DNA from: Gammaproteobacteria bacterium
GTDB taxonomy: Bacteria > Pseudomonadota > Gammaproteobacteria > Pseudomonadales > M0112
Assembly: GCA_006227085.1 (NCBI GenBank)
Contig: SBFY01000164.1
Location: forward strand, 1 to 7,512
Direction: 5' to 3'
Length of the DNA stretch: 7,512 bases
Of this stretch, positions 6,476 to 7,512 are shown piece after piece. Below the pieces are notes generated by a model that ran no database searches, was not told the DNA's origin, and saw nothing but the letters and a program-made list of their open reading frames with translations. Within the stretch, counting starts at the first letter, position 1; the number at the start of each line of letters is the position of its first letter. The position numbers and the translations under genes are program-made.

Positions 6476-7512
6476 CGCAGTCTATTCAGCAGGGTCTGGT
6501 ACTCAGGGGAGCTTCGCAGCAAATGGCGACCGGCGTGGATCAGTTCATCGACTTGATCGCTATCCAGTTCCAGCGAAGTGGGCAGGTTGTTGAGATAATC
6601 CTTGAGTTTTCGTGAAGCCACATCTTGAAAGCTGATTTCAATGTAATGGAATTTTTGGGGTAACCCTTGTTCTTCTGCCGCCATGTTCTGCGTGTTGATA
6701 CCGCGTCGCAGTAACTGACGTGTTTGTAAGGTGAAACCGGCAATTTGTGCTGCGCTGACCGCGTCGACCGTTTTGGCGATACCCGGTTTTTCAGCAGTTT
6801 GGTCGATAGTGCGGTGCGGTTTGACTTCCGCGTTCACCACAATAAAGGCGACGTGATCAAACTGGGTAAAGGGATCATTGGCGCCTGGCTGGTATCCGAA
6901 GGTGATAAGGCGATCCATGATGGCTCGCATGCCAAGATTATCGGTAATGCCGCCATCGACCAGATGGATGTAGGGGCGTTCTTTCTTGTTGCGATAACTT
7001 GCCAGGGTGTCGCGTAATGCCTGGTGTGCATTTTCATCAGTATCCATGTTCTGGATCTGCATGCCGATCGGGGTGTTATCAATCGAGCACTGGTCGCTGT
7101 GGTTTTCCAGAACCACGGAAGGGAATAGTAATGGTACAGCAGAAGATGCAGTGACAGCCCTGGCAACGCTGAAATCGTCCAGATCGGAACAGATCAAGTC
7201 AAAATACCGTTGCGTAAACGAAAAACGGGCACCAGCGTTCAGGTCTGATGCGTTAATTTCGATAAAGGGTGGCTTGTCGTGAGGTAAATCCTTGAATGTA
7301 GCGCCGCGAAAAATATAGGTGTCGTAATAGTCGACGGCCATTTCTGTGCGGTCAAAGGCACTGAACATGGAGCGCCCCCAATACACAGGGTTGAACAGTT
7401 TGCGAATCAATGTTCCCTGGATGCTTTGTTTCAGGAAGCGGCGTTCGTAGGAGTTAAAAATATCATCGCCGTAAAGCCCATAATACGCGGCCGTAAAACT
7501 GCCGCCAGAGAC
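6466..7512 (-). CDS. Patatin-like phospholipase, C-terminal 348 residues (5' end outside window)
   Basis: The frame is open from the right edge to a TGA at 6466-6468 (348 residues visible). The first residues are VSGGSFTAAYYGLYGD, which is the nucleophile elbow of patatin lipases (GxSGG; the first glycine lies just outside the window), with the catalytic serine encoded at 7507-7509. The partner aspartate is in VDGGITDN, codon 6955-6957, so the Ser-Asp dyad is intact. TASSAVPLLFPSV (codons about 7112-7152) is another conserved patatin stretch. The family hydrolyses acyl esters of membrane lipids; many bacterial members of this type have an N-terminal lipoprotein or secretion signal, which cannot be seen here. 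TTG at 7410 is not a start, because the elbow lies upstream of it. The stop overlaps the selU start by 4 nt, so the gene is probably co-transcribed with the selenium genes. It looks more AT-rich than they are. No known link between patatins and selenium comes to mind. Confidence 0.88.
   Translation of the reverse strand, partial: VSGGSFTAAYYGLYGDDIFNSYERRFLKQSIQGTLIRKLFNPVYWGRSMFSAFDRTEMAVDYYDTYIFRGATFKDLPHDKPPFIEINASDLNAGARFSFTQRYFDLICSDLDDFSVARAVTASSAVPLLFPSVVLENHSDQCSIDNTPIGMQIQNMDTDENAHQALRDTLASYRNKKERPYIHLVDGGITDNLGMRAIMDRLITFGYQPGANDPFTQFDHVAFIVVNAEVKPHRTIDQTAEKPGIAKTVDAVSAAQIAGFTLQTRQLLRRGINTQNMAAEEQGLPQKFHYIEISFQDVASRKLKDYLNNLPTSLELDSDQVDELIHAGRHLLRSSPEYQTLLNRLREQ

Noticed and set aside
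6590..6670. Promoter for selU in the AT-rich stretch inside the lipase gene
   Set aside because: I could not find a convincing -35/-10 pair on the minus strand; AT richness alone is not sufficient evidence.
7408..7410. TTG at 7410 as the start of the patatin-like gene
   Set aside because: The same frame continues to the window edge and encodes the nucleophile elbow with the catalytic serine, so the real start is outside the window.

Overview
The window looks like chromosomal DNA from a Pseudomonadota bacterium, most likely a gammaproteobacterium. SelU aligns closely with the E. coli protein from memory (start point and catalytic Cys97 at the same residue numbers), and base composition is moderately GC-rich. 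This placement is an inference; no rRNA, tRNA or other phylogenetic marker is present.

Layout from left to right. Positions 1-239 hold the 3' end of a plus-strand gene for a probable GNAT acetyltransferase. Everything else is one gene train on the minus strand, read from the right edge leftwards: a patatin-like phospholipase (5' end cut off by the window edge), selU (tRNA 2-selenouridine synthase), a PhnD-like periplasmic binding protein, an ABC ATPase, a fused two-domain PhnE-like permease, and a fusion of an FAD-dependent oxidoreductase to selenophosphate synthetase (selD). The six genes overlap or nearly touch: 4-nt overlap, 4-nt overlap, 1-nt gap, 16-nt overlap, 13-nt gap. selD and the GNAT gene converge and share the bases of their stop codons. 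There is no noncoding stretch longer than 13 nt, and I see no RNA gene, mobile element, CRISPR array or intrinsic terminator.

How the genes fit together. The five genes from selU to selD read as a self-contained selenium pathway. The ABC transporter would bring a selenium compound, presumably an oxyanion such as selenate, into the cell. The flavoprotein half of the SelD fusion may help reduce or handle the selenium. The SelD half makes selenophosphate from selenide and ATP, and SelU uses selenophosphate to turn 2-thiouridine into 2-selenouridine at the tRNA wobble position. No selenocysteine machinery (selA, selB, selC) is visible, and the SelD active site carries an ordinary cysteine codon. 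The transporter resembles phosphonate importers, but its neighbours are selenium genes. A selenate assignment for this binding-protein family exists in curated protein families as a context-based inference; as far as I know its substrate is not firmly established.

Points worth a second look are the unknown transporter substrate, the oxidoreductase-SelD fusion, an ATPase with a very short Walker A to Q-loop segment, the coupling of a lipase-like gene to selU through a GTGA overlap, and the stop-on-stop convergent junction.
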